Source of the DNA: Cervus elaphus
Lineage: Eukaryota; Chordata; Mammalia; Artiodactyla; Cervidae
Direction: 5' to 3'
Length of the DNA: 64,000 nt
NCBI RefSeq assembly: GCF_910594005.1
Contig: NC_057820.1
Span: 3,043,001-3,107,000, forward strand
A program made the translations under genes and the position numbers. The notes under the pieces are model-generated. The model was not told the origin of the DNA, did not search any database, and saw nothing but the letters and a program-made list of their open reading frames with translations. Positions 46,201-49,399 of this stretch are shown one piece after another (position 1 is the stretch's first letter; each line of letters starts with the position of its first letter).

Positions 46201-46935
46201 GGGGTGGGCAGGGAGGGGACCGGGCCTGCCCAGGCCTGGGGACCCAGAGTACCAGCCGCAGGCTGCTGCTTGGCTGTGCCACCATGCGCCAGCTGCCTGG
46301 CTGCAGGAGGGCAGATTTCAGAGCAAATGATCAGTGTCAACTTGCAGGATCCACCTTCCGTGAGAATTTCCAAAGAGAAGGCCAAGCAGGATGTTTTCAA
46401 CATAAGTGTACATTCTGTGAAATCGCTCAGTCGTGTCCGACTCTTTGTGACCCCTTGGACAGTAGCCTGCACCAGGCTCCTCCATCCATGGGATTTTCTA
46501 GGCAAGAGTACTGGAGTGGGTTGCCGTTTCCTTCTCCAGGGAATCTTCCCGACCCAGGGATTGAACCCAGGTCTCCCGCATGGATAGACAGATGCTTTAC
46601 CGTCTGAGCCACCAGGGCAGTGTACATTAGGGACCTTGATAGTTGTATTTTCCCAATTTTCCTCTGCTGACAAAGAAAGGGCTTATGCAAATTGAATTTA
46701 AATCGTCTTCAAACGCTTCCAGGAAGTGACGGCGCTTCCTTTGTTTTGCACAGTTGCATTGACACGCTCAGAGTCTGTCTTATTCCATCTGTGTGTATCA
46801 TGTATTTTTTAACAGCTCTATAAGAACCTCTGGACTGCCGTCCTTCAGGGAAACAAGGTGCTGGAGAGGGCATCATGGTGGTCGGAATTCGCGGTCAACA
46901 AGCCTGTCATAGGAAGTTTGAAATCAAAGCTGTAG
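2590..46935 (+). CDS. ACOX3: ACOX3, peroxisomal acyl-CoA oxidase 3 (pristanoyl-CoA oxidase)
   Basis: Coding segments: 2590-2733, 3060-3293, 4347-4421, 4927-5016, 7591-7734, 14813-14901, 21497-21593, 23538-23720, 25354-25476, 27044-27164, 30548-30670, 30910-31023, 36247-36362, 39858-40032, 41477-41544, 43948-44034, 46816-46935. All introns are GT-AG and the phases agree, giving 700 codons plus TAG, the length I recall for human ACOX3. The family catalyses the FAD-dependent first step of peroxisomal beta-oxidation, making trans-2-enoyl-CoA and H2O2; this member favours 2-methyl-branched substrates such as pristanoyl-CoA. Visible motifs are GCFALTE (154-160, flavin pocket), RRQFG (333-337, FAD contact), QECREACGGHGY (420-431, with Glu421 as the likely catalytic base) and C-terminal SKL (698-700), a perfect PTS1. 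The start ATG has G at -3 and +4. No frameshift or missing key residue was seen, so the gene looks intact. The identification rests on remembered family similarity, not a search. Confidence 0.97.
3060..3293 (+). CDS. ACOX3: ACOX3 coding exon, residues 49-126
   Basis: This exon of 234 bases is phase 0 at both ends, with acceptor ttccag and donor ctg|gtgagc. It encodes most of the N-terminal alpha-helical domain, including KTIFSALENDPLF, FLRCKRVFEYDF and ECLGMYDWSLATKFFLH. Confidence 0.96.
3521..3675 (+). mobile_element. CHR-type SINE in intron 3
   Basis: The + strand reads gacttccctgggggtccagt, then a degraded B-box-like part (ctggtcaggaactagattcc) and an A-rich tail (aataaataaagcgggaaaaa). 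It is sense to the gene and diverged. Confidence 0.8.
3883..3895 (+). promoter_or_regulatory. DR1 element (candidate PPAR response element), intron 3
   Basis: The 13 bases AGGTCAAAGGTGA form two direct hexamers separated by one base. This matches the PPAR/RXR consensus AGGTCA-A-AGGTCA at 12 of 13 positions. Peroxisomal acyl-CoA oxidases are known PPAR-alpha targets, notably ACOX1 in rodents. Binding here is inference from motif and gene function only; HNF4 and COUP-TF also bind DR1 sites. Confidence 0.45.
4230..4263 (+). repeat. (TG)n microsatellite upstream of exon at 4347
   Basis: Sixteen or so uninterrupted TG units lie on the sense strand of intron 3, about 85 bases before the acceptor of a 75-base frame-neutral exon. 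UG repeats in pre-mRNA are known binding sites for TDP-43 and CELF proteins. Confidence 0.95.
4347..4421 (+). CDS. ACOX3: ACOX3 coding exon, residues 127-151
   Basis: A 75-base exon, phase 0 at both ends, encoding TFGSAIYSSGSERHFKYLPK and the next five residues. The acceptor is ttttcag and the donor gag|gttagc. Because it is frame-neutral, skipping it would delete 25 residues without a frameshift. A (TG)n tract sits about 85 bases upstream. Confidence 0.95.
4927..5016 (+). CDS. ACOX3: ACOX3 coding exon, residues 152-181 (flavin pocket)
   Basis: This 90-base phase-0 exon has acceptor atgctag and donor cag|gtaggt. It encodes IFGCFALTEVSHGSNTKSMR and then TTAHYDPTTQ. In the family GCxxxTE at 154-160 lies against the flavin, and the TTAxYDP strand follows. 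The exon is frame-neutral but functionally essential by family logic. Confidence 0.96.
5017..6105. other. Intron 5, proximal part, no recognised element
   Basis: GC-rich unique-looking DNA with CpG-dense patches near 5460-5720. Long open frames on both strands show no family motif and are taken as GC-driven. Confidence 0.5.
6106..6445 (-). mobile_element. BOV-A2/ART2A element, antisense, intron 5
   Basis: The element begins with a reversed Bov-tA-like 3' end (cgttcagtcactcagttgtg) and continues into the BovB-derived body. Minus-strand conceptual peptides such as MLKLKLQYFSHLMGRADSLE and RQRMRWLDGITDTMD are BovB reverse-transcriptase C-terminal remnants. No intact protein is encoded. Confidence 0.85.
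6446..7590. other. Intron 5, distal part, no recognised element
   Basis: No gene or named repeat recognised. A T13 run sits at 7427-7439, and the intron ends in the acceptor before residue 182. Confidence 0.45.
7591..7734 (+). CDS. ACOX3: ACOX3 coding exon, residues 182-229
   Basis: 144 bases, phase 0, acceptor ctcgtgcag, donor cag|gtaggg. It encodes [20 protein letters not shown], then KTATHAVVFAQL and GLHPFLVQ, the beta-barrel middle domain that covers the flavin and substrate channel. Confidence 0.97.
8344..8533 (+). mobile_element. Bov-tA SINE, intron 6
   Basis: The sense-strand head (tttcccaggtggtgcggcgg), the gggtcgggaag segment and the tail gtggggtcgcagagggtcag are recognisable. The copy is diverged and shortened in the middle. 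Confidence 0.85.
8690..9310 (-). mobile_element. Old LINE-1 (L1M-type) 3' end, antisense, intron 6
   Basis: On the + strand the order of motifs matches the reverse complement of a mammalian-wide L1M 3' region: a gaccatttc...catccacattgcagc part, then ggttggtacccaggagaaga, cacatcctcaccaacacagg, ggttttgatttgcgtttcct and gaaatgtctgttcaaatcct. It is heavily diverged and non-coding. Confidence 0.8.
9579..10830 (+). repeat. 40-bp minisatellite (VNTR), intron 6
   Basis: Tandem array with the shared core GTCGAGTCCTGGCCTTGTCC, preceded by a variable tattgatccagtcattg part. I count 27 exact ccttgtcc cores plus one variant, so about 28 units. Basic units are 40 bases; many carry an extra 12-base gttactgatcca block, giving about 52 bases. 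Homogeneous in the centre and more diverged at the right edge. Confidence 0.97.
11130..11243 (-). mobile_element. CHR-type SINE, antisense, intron 6
   Basis: The right edge reads ccactgcaccaccagggagg, the reversed CHR head, preceded by a reversed B-box region (gcattgaaccccgtccctcg) and a T-rich tail at the left. Confidence 0.75.
11582..11786 (+). mobile_element. Bov-tA SINE, intron 6
   Basis: Typical sense copy: gtggtaaagaattcacctgc, gggttcgatcactaggtcgg, ccagtattcttgcctggaga and a tail ending in a C-rich run (accccccggcccccgccccc). Confidence 0.9.
12140..12355 (-). mobile_element. MIR SINE, antisense, intron 6
   Basis: The + strand shows the reverse complement of MIR: ctgctgggtgccaggcccca, a poorly preserved core, then caaggccatacagtcaggaa and a ggcaggtcctctgaattcca end. 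An ancient mammalian element. Confidence 0.7.
12356..13740. other. Intron 6 segment without recognised element
   Basis: Unique-looking DNA. A short internal repetition (aggtcatccca / aggtcatccct with tgtcttcctcaa / tgtctttctcaa) is seen at 12693-12745, and a tctgtctgtctgcctgcc tract at 13060-13087. Confidence 0.45.
13741..13868 (-). mobile_element. L1 3' end fragment, antisense
   Basis: Contains aattgaggtataatcggttt and gtttcaggtgtacaatacag, diagnostic of the reversed 3' UTR of L1MA/L1MB-type elements. It directly precedes a SINE dimer. Confidence 0.7.
13873..14195 (+). mobile_element. Tandem Bov-tA dimer, intron 6
   Basis: Two tRNA-derived heads follow each other (gggcttcgttgatagctcag near 13875 and gggcttccctggtggctcag near 13993). 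Only the second is followed by a full tail ending ctttcactttcacttt. This is the layout of the dimeric Bov-tA subtype. Confidence 0.85.
14196..14812. other. End of intron 6
   Basis: About 14290-14690 resembles a decayed MLT1/MER-like segment (ttggttaatatctgcaagga and following), but I cannot name it safely. The intron ends in a strong polypyrimidine tract (14779-14799) before the acceptor at 14812. Confidence 0.4.
14813..14901 (+). CDS. ACOX3: ACOX3 coding exon, residues 230-259
   Basis: 89 bases ending in phase 2 (GG|T glycine split), with acceptor ctgtgcag after a long polypyrimidine run and donor g|gtgagt. It encodes IRDPKTLLPMPGVMVGDIGK and KLGQNGLDNG, the conserved GDIGKKLGxNGLDNG signature of acyl-CoA oxidases. 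Confidence 0.97.
14902..16700. other. Intron 7, proximal part, no recognised element
   Basis: GC-rich intronic DNA without recognised repeats or exons. Open frames on both strands lack family motifs. Confidence 0.45.
16701..16912 (-). mobile_element. Bov-tA SINE, antisense, intron 7
   Basis: The left edge carries the reversed tail gtgaaagtgttagtcactca, then gtgtctgactctttgccacc, and the reversed head ends near ggggccaccaaggccctcct. Confidence 0.88.
17425..17589 (-). mobile_element. Bov-tA SINE, 5' piece split by an L1
   Basis: Reversed Bov-tA reading gtgaaagtcgctcagtcatg through ccaggtctcctgcattgcag. Its head is cut at 17589 by an L1 insertion and resumes at 18047 (cagattctttcccagctgag, ccaccagggaagcc). 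Confidence 0.88.
17590..18046 (-). mobile_element. Ruminant L1 3' end, inserted into a Bov-tA SINE
   Basis: On the + strand it starts with a T-rich run (the reversed poly-A) and reads gccatacattgacatgaatc, gatcatcccaccctctccca and ttactcactctgtataatag-like sequence (ctgacttacttcactctgta), characteristic of the reversed 3' UTR of young ruminant L1. It is 5'-truncated. A 13-base direct repeat (tgcaggttgattc at 17577, tgcaggcagattc at 18047) flanks it as target-site duplication. Confidence 0.85.
18047..18206 (-). mobile_element. Bov-tA head remnant plus second partial Bov-tA
   Basis: The first about 42 bases complete the SINE interrupted by the L1. They are followed directly by another reversed partial Bov-tA (agaatactggagtgggcagc ... 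ctttaccagctgagccacaa), consistent with the dimeric subtype seen elsewhere in the window. Confidence 0.8.
18207..19925. other. Intron 7 middle, no recognised element
   Basis: GC-rich DNA with G-run patches; no exon, RNA gene or named repeat could be supported. Confidence 0.45.
19930..20095 (-). mobile_element. Bov-tA SINE, antisense arm of an inverted pair
   Basis: Reversed Bov-tA from ctgtccgactctttgtgacc to aacccagggatcaaacctgt. Its head is truncated. It lies directly before a sense Bov-tA, head to head. Confidence 0.9.
20106..20300 (+). mobile_element. Bov-tA SINE, sense arm of the inverted pair
   Basis: A complete, well-preserved copy: gggcttcccttgtggctcag through gtcgcaaagagttggacacg and the tail gactttcactttc. 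Confidence 0.92.
20309..20520 (+). mobile_element. Bov-tA SINE, sense
   Basis: A further complete sense copy starting gggcttccgtggtggctcag and ending gttggacacggctgagtgac, so three SINEs lie within 600 bases. Confidence 0.92.
21150..21290 (+). mobile_element. CHR-type SINE, intron 7
   Basis: The sense strand reads ggctgtccggtggttaggac, ggttcaacccctggtccagg and ends in an A-rich (aacaacaacaac ... aaaaaataaaaaa) tail, 200 bases before the acceptor at 21496. Confidence 0.8.
21497..21593 (+). CDS. ACOX3: ACOX3 coding exon, residues 259-291
   Basis: 97 bases that complete the split glycine and continue FAMFHKVRIPRQDLLNRSGD and VTPEGAYVTHVK. The acceptor is cgcccag and the donor aag|gtaccg. It encodes the loop leading from the barrel to the C-terminal helical bundle. 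Confidence 0.96.
21594..22910. other. Intron 8, proximal part
   Basis: 21594-22080 is GC-rich without recognised elements. 22130-22900 is less GC-rich and has the look of a decayed LINE (tgaataataaaataaatgaa), but I cannot assign it. Confidence 0.4.
22913..23108 (+). mobile_element. BOV-A2/ART2A 3' part, intron 8
   Basis: The sense strand carries the BovB-derived end: ccctgatgctggaaaagatt, gatgagatggtaggatggca, gtgatggacagggaggcctg and the terminal caaagagtcagacacgactg. Confidence 0.88.
23538..23720 (+). CDS. ACOX3: ACOX3 coding exon, residues 292-352 (FAD contact)
   Basis: 183 bases in phase 0, acceptor cccgcag, donor cag|gtacag. It encodes DVGQRFSESLGSLSANRVAI, a hydrophobic helix, then ALRFSATRRQFGP and VLEYPLQ. 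The RRQFG at 333-337 matches the FAD-binding arginine/phenylalanine motif shared with acyl-CoA dehydrogenases. Confidence 0.97.
23721..25353. other. Intron 9
   Basis: Mostly unique GC-rich DNA. A MIR-like stretch at 24640-24770 shows gcgcccttgggtgaggcgct, ccagttttctcccttgcacg and ggttgcaaggattagcc on the sense strand. Confidence 0.5.
24640..24770 (+). mobile_element. MIR SINE fragment, intron 9
   Basis: Sense MIR core motifs are visible: the ccttgggtgaggcgctgagc part, the cagttttctcccttg part and a ggttgcaaggattag end. It is strongly diverged. Confidence 0.6.
25354..25476 (+). CDS. ACOX3: ACOX3 coding exon, residues 353-393
   Basis: 123 bases in phase 0 with acceptor catttcag and donor cag|gtgaga. 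It encodes QWRLLPYLAAAYALDHFSKS and LFLDLGELQQGLLGKDRSVRQ, helices of the C-terminal catalytic bundle. The intron upstream is open in the same frame for some distance, which is probably chance in GC-rich DNA. Confidence 0.96.
25477..27043. other. Intron 10, no recognised element
   Basis: AT/GC mixed intronic DNA; a T12 run at 26345-26356 is the only simple feature. No exon or RNA gene is supported. Confidence 0.45.
27044..27164 (+). CDS. ACOX3: ACOX3 coding exon, residues 394-434 (catalytic Glu)
   Basis: 121 bases with acceptor tcccaag and donor gcca|gtaggt, splitting the codon of Met434. It encodes AELGREIHALSSAGKALASW and then GIQECREACGGHGYLA. Glu421 in the QECR motif is in the place of the catalytic base of rat ACOX1, and GGHGY at 427-431 is the family hallmark. 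A minisatellite starts about 65 bases after the donor. Confidence 0.97.
27230..28349 (+). repeat. 18-22 bp minisatellite, intron 11
   Basis: Over 1.1 kb of units sharing caggggtcagcgcac. Short units add ggc or agc plus ca; longer ones add aaccaac or gaccaag. The array starts 65 bases after the donor at 27164. It contains no stop in the ACOX3 frame until 28379, so conceptual translations rich in QGSAH, GVSARP and RGQRT arise in several frames. These are repeat artefacts, not a gene. Confidence 0.96.
28350..29030. other. Intron 11 segment, no recognised element
   Basis: Unique-looking DNA ending in a short (TTA)n run at 29013-29032 next to a SINE. Confidence 0.45.
29031..29236 (-). mobile_element. 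Bov-tA SINE, antisense, intron 11
   Basis: Reversed Bov-tA from gaaagtgaaagtcttagttg to ccgtctgagccatcaggaaa. Both sides are flanked by ATT repeats (29013-29032 and 29237-29262), suggesting insertion into an ATT microsatellite. Confidence 0.9.
29264..30547. other. Intron 11, distal part, no recognised element
   Basis: Moderately AT-rich up to about 30160, GC-rich afterwards. No repeats or exons could be named. Confidence 0.45.
30548..30670 (+). CDS. ACOX3: ACOX3 coding exon, residues 434-475
   Basis: 123 bases with acceptor cttgcag and donor caag|gtgagg. It encodes NRLGDLRDDNDPNCTYEGDN and NVLLQQTSNYLLGLLARRDQ. The CTYEGDNNVLLQQ segment is the conserved C-terminal signature following GGHGY in acyl-CoA oxidases. 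Confidence 0.97.
30815..30840 (+). repeat. Poly-G run in short intron 12
   Basis: The 239-base intron 12 contains ccggggcgggtc followed by about thirteen consecutive G. Further GGG runs (cccgggtggggg) lie between it and the acceptor at 30909. The run has G-quadruplex potential on the sense strand of the pre-mRNA. Confidence 0.9.
30910..31023 (+). CDS. ACOX3: ACOX3 coding exon, residues 475-513
   Basis: 114 bases, phase 1 at both ends, so it is frame-neutral. The acceptor is gcccctag and the donor cag|gtaagt. It encodes GARIESPLKTVDFLDAYPDI and LGRRFEGSSPEDLLDSS. It lies only 239 bases after the previous exon, behind a long poly-G run. Confidence 0.95.
31024..32005. other. Intron 13, proximal part, no recognised element
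   Basis: GC-rich intronic DNA; open frames on both strands lack family motifs. Confidence 0.45.
32009..33062 (+). repeat. About 1.05 kb TG-rich repeat, intron 13
   Basis: Near-continuous alternating TG with interspersed GAGTG, GGGTG, AATG and GCGTG variants. The minus strand gives long conceptual Thr/His-rich frames that are artefacts. It is one of the longest purine-pyrimidine alternations in the window. Confidence 0.97.
33063..34205. other. Intron 13 segment without recognised element
   Basis: No exon or RNA gene supported. A short cgcccccgcccccgccc tract sits near 33556. Confidence 0.45.
34208..34425 (+). mobile_element. Bov-tA SINE, intron 13
   Basis: Sense copy with ggctctcctggcagctaaga-like head, ccaatccctgggttgggaag, and tail gtcggaaagagtcggacaca. 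Confidence 0.9.
34505..34610 (+). mobile_element. MIR SINE fragment, intron 13
   Basis: Sense MIR motifs: ctctggagtgagctgtgtga, ccttgggctagatgcttacc, ctctgatcctccgtttccct. Confidence 0.65.
35605..35990 (+). mobile_element. BOV-A2/ART2A element, intron 13
   Basis: Sense BovB-derived body: aattgatgcttttgaactga, ggagatccaaccagtccatc, gcgaagagctgactcactgg, gatgagatggttgggcagca, ending caaagagtcggacgtgactt. A small deletion removes the maximal 3' portion. It ends 260 bases before the acceptor at 36246. Confidence 0.9.
36247..36362 (+). CDS. ACOX3: ACOX3 coding exon, residues 513-551
   Basis: 116 bases with acceptor ctctgaag and donor ccag|gtacgt. It encodes PLAAYEWLVCYLLRESYQRL and SQEKRSGRSDFEARNNCQ. 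It starts the second C-terminal acyl-CoA oxidase domain. Confidence 0.96.
36556..36768 (+). mobile_element. Bov-tA SINE, intron 14
   Basis: Complete sense copy from taggcttccctggtggctca to gtcgggcacgactgagcgac, starting 195 bases after the donor at 36362. Confidence 0.92.
36769..38835. other. Intron 14 middle, with short direct repeats
   Basis: Mainly unique GC-rich DNA. It includes a 7-base tandem (gcaggga x3 near 36895) and an imperfect three-copy repeat at 37551-37665. Confidence 0.5.
37551..37665 (+). repeat. Short imperfect tandem repeat, intron 14
   Basis: Three copies of a block containing gtgacggtccaggccctcca, spaced about 45 and 40 bases and alternately joined by cttcctgggtccct. 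Each copy differs by a few bases. Confidence 0.8.
38838..39048 (-). mobile_element. Bov-tA SINE, antisense, intron 14
   Basis: Reversed copy from tgcttagtcgcttcagtcat through gcaagaatactggagtgggt to actgtctgagccaccaagga. Confidence 0.92.
39610..40075. promoter_or_regulatory. Intragenic CpG island over exon 15
   Basis: A strongly CpG-dense stretch begins near 39610 in intron 14, covers the exon at 39858-40032 and ends just after it. The exon alone would favour G/C through codon use, but the density starts about 250 bases upstream in the intron. An ATG at 39615 (and one at 39501) is open in frame into the exon. Promoter activity is inference. Confidence 0.45.
39858..40032 (+). CDS. ACOX3: ACOX3 coding exon, residues 552-610
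   Basis: 175 bases with acceptor gttgcag and donor cgag|gtgaga, inside a CpG-dense block. It encodes VYHCRPLALAFLELTVVRRF, HEYAHQPRVPPPLRAVLRRL and SALYAVWSLGQHTALLYRG. The frame is also open for 357 bases upstream of the acceptor. Confidence 0.96.
40482..40651 (-). mobile_element. Bov-tA SINE, antisense, intron 15
   Basis: Reversed copy from agtcactcagtcgtgtccaa to ggattctttaccaactgagg, preceded by a T-rich tail (ttttttttaag). Confidence 0.9.
41224..41432 (+). mobile_element. Bov-tA SINE, intron 15
   Basis: Sense copy from gggcttccccagtgactcag to agagtcgggcccgactgagc, ending about 45 bases before the acceptor at 41476. Confidence 0.92.
41477..41544 (+). CDS. ACOX3: ACOX3 coding exon, residues 610-632
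   Basis: 68 bases with acceptor gcttccag and donor cag|gtgagt. It encodes GYCSGERAGKAMESAVLALC and AQ, a surface helix of the C-terminal domain. Confidence 0.95.
41648..41762 (-). mobile_element. BOV-A2/ART2A 3' end fragment, antisense, intron 16
   Basis: Reversed start ttcagttcagtcactcagtc, cagcacgccaggcctcccgg and ctcatgtccattgagt; the rest of the element is missing. Confidence 0.88.
41763..43060. other. Intron 16, proximal part, no recognised element
   Basis: No exon or named repeat; GC-rich except near 41850-41950 and 42480-42560. Confidence 0.45.
43063..43134 (+). tRNA. tRNA-Lys(TTT)-like sequence in intron 16
   Basis: Seventy-two bases fold as a cloverleaf close to vertebrate tRNA-Lys(TTT). 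The acceptor stem GCCTGGA/TTCAGGC pairs throughout with one G-T, the D stem GCTC/GAGC is intact, and the anticodon loop is CTTTTAA with TTT at 43096-43098. The T arm is CGGGG-TTCAAGT-CCCCG with a perfect B box. A TTTT stop signal lies about 20 bases downstream. Against a working gene: two of five anticodon-stem pairs are broken (C27-A43, A31-C39), the D loop lacks the usual GG, and base 73 is C. It may be a decaying copy. No CCA or A-tail is present. Confidence 0.7.
43157..43365 (+). mobile_element. Bov-tA SINE, intron 16
   Basis: Sense copy from tgggcttcccggtagctcag to gtcacaaagcgctggacaca, starting about 20 bases after the tRNA-like sequence. Confidence 0.92.
43366..43947. other. Intron 16 end, no recognised element
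   Basis: AT-rich stretch (43380-43740), including a T13 run near 43577. An RFX-like palindrome lies 40 bases before the acceptor. Confidence 0.45.
43894..43907 (+). promoter_or_regulatory. RFX X-box-like motif
   Basis: GTTGCCATGGAGAT matches a typical RFX X-box (GTTGCCATGGAGAC / GTNRCC-RGYAAC type) at 13 of 14 positions for the common variant. It lies in intron 16. Binding is inference. Confidence 0.3.
43948..44034 (+). CDS. ACOX3: ACOX3 coding exon, residues 633-661
   Basis: 87 bases in phase 0, acceptor ctaacag, donor gag|gtatga. It encodes [20 protein letters not shown] and SPIGRADGE, a conserved C-terminal acyl-CoA oxidase segment (VDxxAPPDFxLxSPIG). Confidence 0.96.
44035..46418. other. 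Intron 17, mostly unique GC-rich DNA
   Basis: No exon supported. 44640-44800 resembles a decayed L2 3' end (agggcccttgcatcagtgtt ... ggaatgctgttcttctagga) at low confidence. Confidence 0.4.
44953..44981 (+). promoter_or_regulatory. Two tandem RFX-like motifs, intron 17
   Basis: GTTTCCATGGAGAC occurs twice in direct repeat, 15 bases apart. Each copy is one base from the same X-box variant. A tandem duplication of a transcription-factor-like palindrome is the simplest description. Confidence 0.3.
46420..46619 (-). mobile_element. Bov-tA SINE, antisense, intron 17
   Basis: Reversed copy from gaaatcgctcagtcgtgtcc to taccgtctgagccaccaggg, ending about 195 bases before the last coding exon. Confidence 0.9.
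46816..46935 (+). CDS. ACOX3: ACOX3 last coding exon, residues 662-700, PTS1
   Basis: The acceptor is tttttaacag and the TAG stop is at 46933-46935. The exon encodes LYKNLWTAVLQGNKVLERAS and WWSEFAVNKPVIGSLKSKL. The last three residues SKL are the canonical peroxisomal targeting signal type 1, recognised by PEX5, which places the product in the peroxisomal matrix. Confidence 0.97.
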   Translation, partial: LYKNLWTAVLQGNKVLERASWWSEFAVNKPVIGSLKSKL

Positions 46936-47490
46936 TCGCACCAGCTAAATCTGGCGAAGCCGTGAGGACCTGGACCTCAGGTTCACTTCTGGAAGCCCCA
47001 GACCCGCAGTTCTACCTGGCAGCTTGTCCTGTTGAGTCCAGGGCTGGACCGGCTTATCCTGGCCTGGCCCCCGCCTGCTGCCCCGAGTCCTAGCAGGACG
47101 GTAACCTCCAAAGGGTAGGACCGATTGGGGTCATCCTGATTTGCTGGGTGAAAACAAAGTTTATACATAGGATCATGTCTTCCTGAGAGACTGAACACTT
47201 TTGGATGATTAGAGCTTTAGCATAATTCTGTTTTTATATGCTGATTTTGAAGCTGACTGCTTGTAATCTGGGATTTTTCTGGCCAGGTGATCTTTTGCCT
47301 TCATCTGAGATTTCTTCCAAGGCTTTGCTTCACTAAGCTCTGAACGATGCCAATCCGACTCTTTGTTCACCCTGGTTTGACTTTCTCACGTCATTAAATT
47401 ATATCATAACTTTACTAATTTGCACCGTGGACCACCCGAATGGCATAGCTGAAGATTTTGAAGGAAAATAAAATCAGTTTTCTTACTTTC
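46936..47490 (+). other. ACOX3: ACOX3 3' UTR
   Basis: The sequence follows the stop codon without a recognised repeat, is AT-rich toward the end and contains the only good poly(A) hexamer soon after the stop. The end at about 47490 is inferred from the usual 10-30 base spacing. Confidence 0.7.
47467..47472 (+). promoter_or_regulatory. ACOX3: Poly(A) signal AATAAA of ACOX3
   Basis: A canonical AATAAA hexamer lies 532 bases after the ACOX3 stop. T- and TG-rich sequence follows within 30 bases (tcttactttcttgtgtgg), fitting a downstream GU/U-rich element. Confidence 0.75.
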
Positions 47491-48023
47491 TTGTGTGGAA
47501 CTAGAAGTTTCCATTAAAGAAATGTTTCCAAAGGGGGGAGGGAAATGCATAATGATTTGAGGGTCTGGTCATACTTACGTCCTGACCTCCCTGTTGTATG
47601 CACATTACGTCGTCACTTTGTTACTTGAACGAGTTTGTTTCTATAGGAAGTGGAGCTCCCAGGCTGCCTGGCCCCGTGCGGGGTTTGTCCCACGCTTCTG
47701 CACACTGTCCACCCTCAGGCCCGAGCGCCCTGCGGACAGCAGGGACTGATGGAGGAGGCTGATGGCCACCTCCACCCATGATTCCTTCGTCCCAAGTCAG
47801 GACGACGGCCGGTGGGTGGACCCTGTCTCTGTCTCCCACTCCCCCCCAGCTTCCGATCTCCAGGAGGTTCAGGACCTCTGTCATCAGCAGCCCCCTGCAC
47901 TCCCCACCCTGCTGAGGTGCCCACGGAACACGCTGGTACTGAACAAAGGTGGCTCTTATTTTCCACAAGAGCCCAGAAAATCTCTGAGCACATGAAGGGC
48001 CTGAGAAAGAATTATTTTTTTAG
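47491..48023. other. 3' flank of ACOX3, no recognised element
   Basis: Unique-looking DNA between the poly(A) site and the CHR SINE; no ORF with family motifs. Confidence 0.45.
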
Positions 48024-48150
48024 GACCTTCCCTGGTGGTCCAGTGGTTAAGACTTCACCTTCCAATGCTGGGCAAGGGGTGCAAGTTCAACCCCTGGTCA
48101 GGGAGATAAGATCCCACATGCCTCGTAGCCAAAAAGCCAAAACATAAAAC
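48024..48150 (+). mobile_element. CHR-type SINE
   Basis: Sense strand reads gaccttccctggtggtccag, tggttaagacttcaccttcc, gttcaacccctggtcaggga and an A-rich tail. It ends about 15 bases before the mariner left end. Confidence 0.88.
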
Positions 48151-48165
48151 GGAAGTCACATTGTA

Positions 48166-49182
48166 TTGAGGTTGGTGCAAGAGTACCTGTGGTTTTGCAT
48201 TGTTGAGCTCAGCTGTTTGATACTGGAATACATTCTTAAATAAATGTGGTTAGATTATGCTGTTGTTCAGATGCTAAATCATGTCTGACTCATTGGAGCT
48301 GATCCTGTTACAACTACACCGGACGGTGTCAGATAACTCAGTGTCAATGAGTTAATATCAATGTCAACTCAATGCTATTCTATGGTCATTCGGCACTTGA
48401 AGCAAATCAGAAAGGTGAAAAAGCTCAGTAAGTGGGTGCCTGGTGAGCTGACCCAAATCAAGAAAACAGTTTTTGTGGTGTTGTCTTCTCTTATTCTATG
48501 CAACAACCATGAACCGTTTCTCTACTGGATTGTGATATGTGATGAAAAGTGGATTTTATACAACCGGCGACAACCAGCTTCAGTGGCTGAACCGAGAAGA
48601 AACTCCAAAGCACTTCCCTAAAACAAGCTCGCACCAAACAAAGGTCATGGTCACTGTTTGGTGGTCTGCTGCCGGTCTGATCCACTACAGCTTTCTGAAT
48701 CCTGGTGAAAACGTTACATCTGAGAAGTATGCTCAGCAAATCGAAGAGATGCACCAAAAACTGCAGTGCCTGCAGCCAGTGTTGGTCAACAGAAAGGGCC
48801 CGATTCTTCCCCACGACAACACCTGACCGCACATCGCACAACCAGGGCTTCAAAAGCTGAACAAATTGGGCTACGAAGTCTTGCCTCATCTGCCGTATTC
48901 ACCTGACCTCTCACCAGCCCACTACCACTTCTTCAGGCACCTTGACAACTTTTTGCAGGGAAAACTCTTCCACCACCAGCCAGAGGCAGAAAATGCTTTC
49001 CAAGAGTTCATCAAATCCTGAAGCACAGACTTTTATGCTACAGGAATAAAAAAAGTTACTTCTCATTGGCAAAAATATGTTGATTATAATGGTTCGTATT
49101 AATGATTAAGATGTGTTTGAACCTAGTTGTGATGATTTAAAATTCATGGTTCAAAATTGCAGCTACTTTTTCACCAACCTAT
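48166..49182 (+). mobile_element. Mariner DNA transposon remnant
   Basis: The left end ttgaggttggtgcaagagta and right end ctttttcaccaacctata are mariner inverted termini, with TA next to each side. The interior shows mariner/Hsmar1-type transposase pieces: HLKQIRKVKKLSKWVPGELT, ICDEKWILYNRR, VMVTVWWSAAGLIHYSFLNP, NRKGPILPHDN. The N-terminal part is deleted (about 1.02 kb instead of near 1.3 kb), frames shift between blocks, a TGA follows HDNT, and the third catalytic Asp position reads SPAHYHFF, i.e. His. The copy cannot transpose. The mariner family name BTMAR is likely but unchecked. Confidence 0.9.
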
Positions 49183-49399
49183 ATAACAAATGTAATAAAG
49201 ACTTTAAAAATAGTCCACATCAAAAAAAATTATCTTAAAAAAAAAAAGAATTAGCTTTTAAAGACTGAATTACATGGATAGAATTATGTGTGTGGTTCCT
49301 TAACTTCCCAGGCCTCAGTCTTCATGCCCAGGAAAGGGGTACACACACCCCCACAAGGAGCATCCGAGTGGCTGGCAGGGTTAAGATTAAGGCTTAAGG

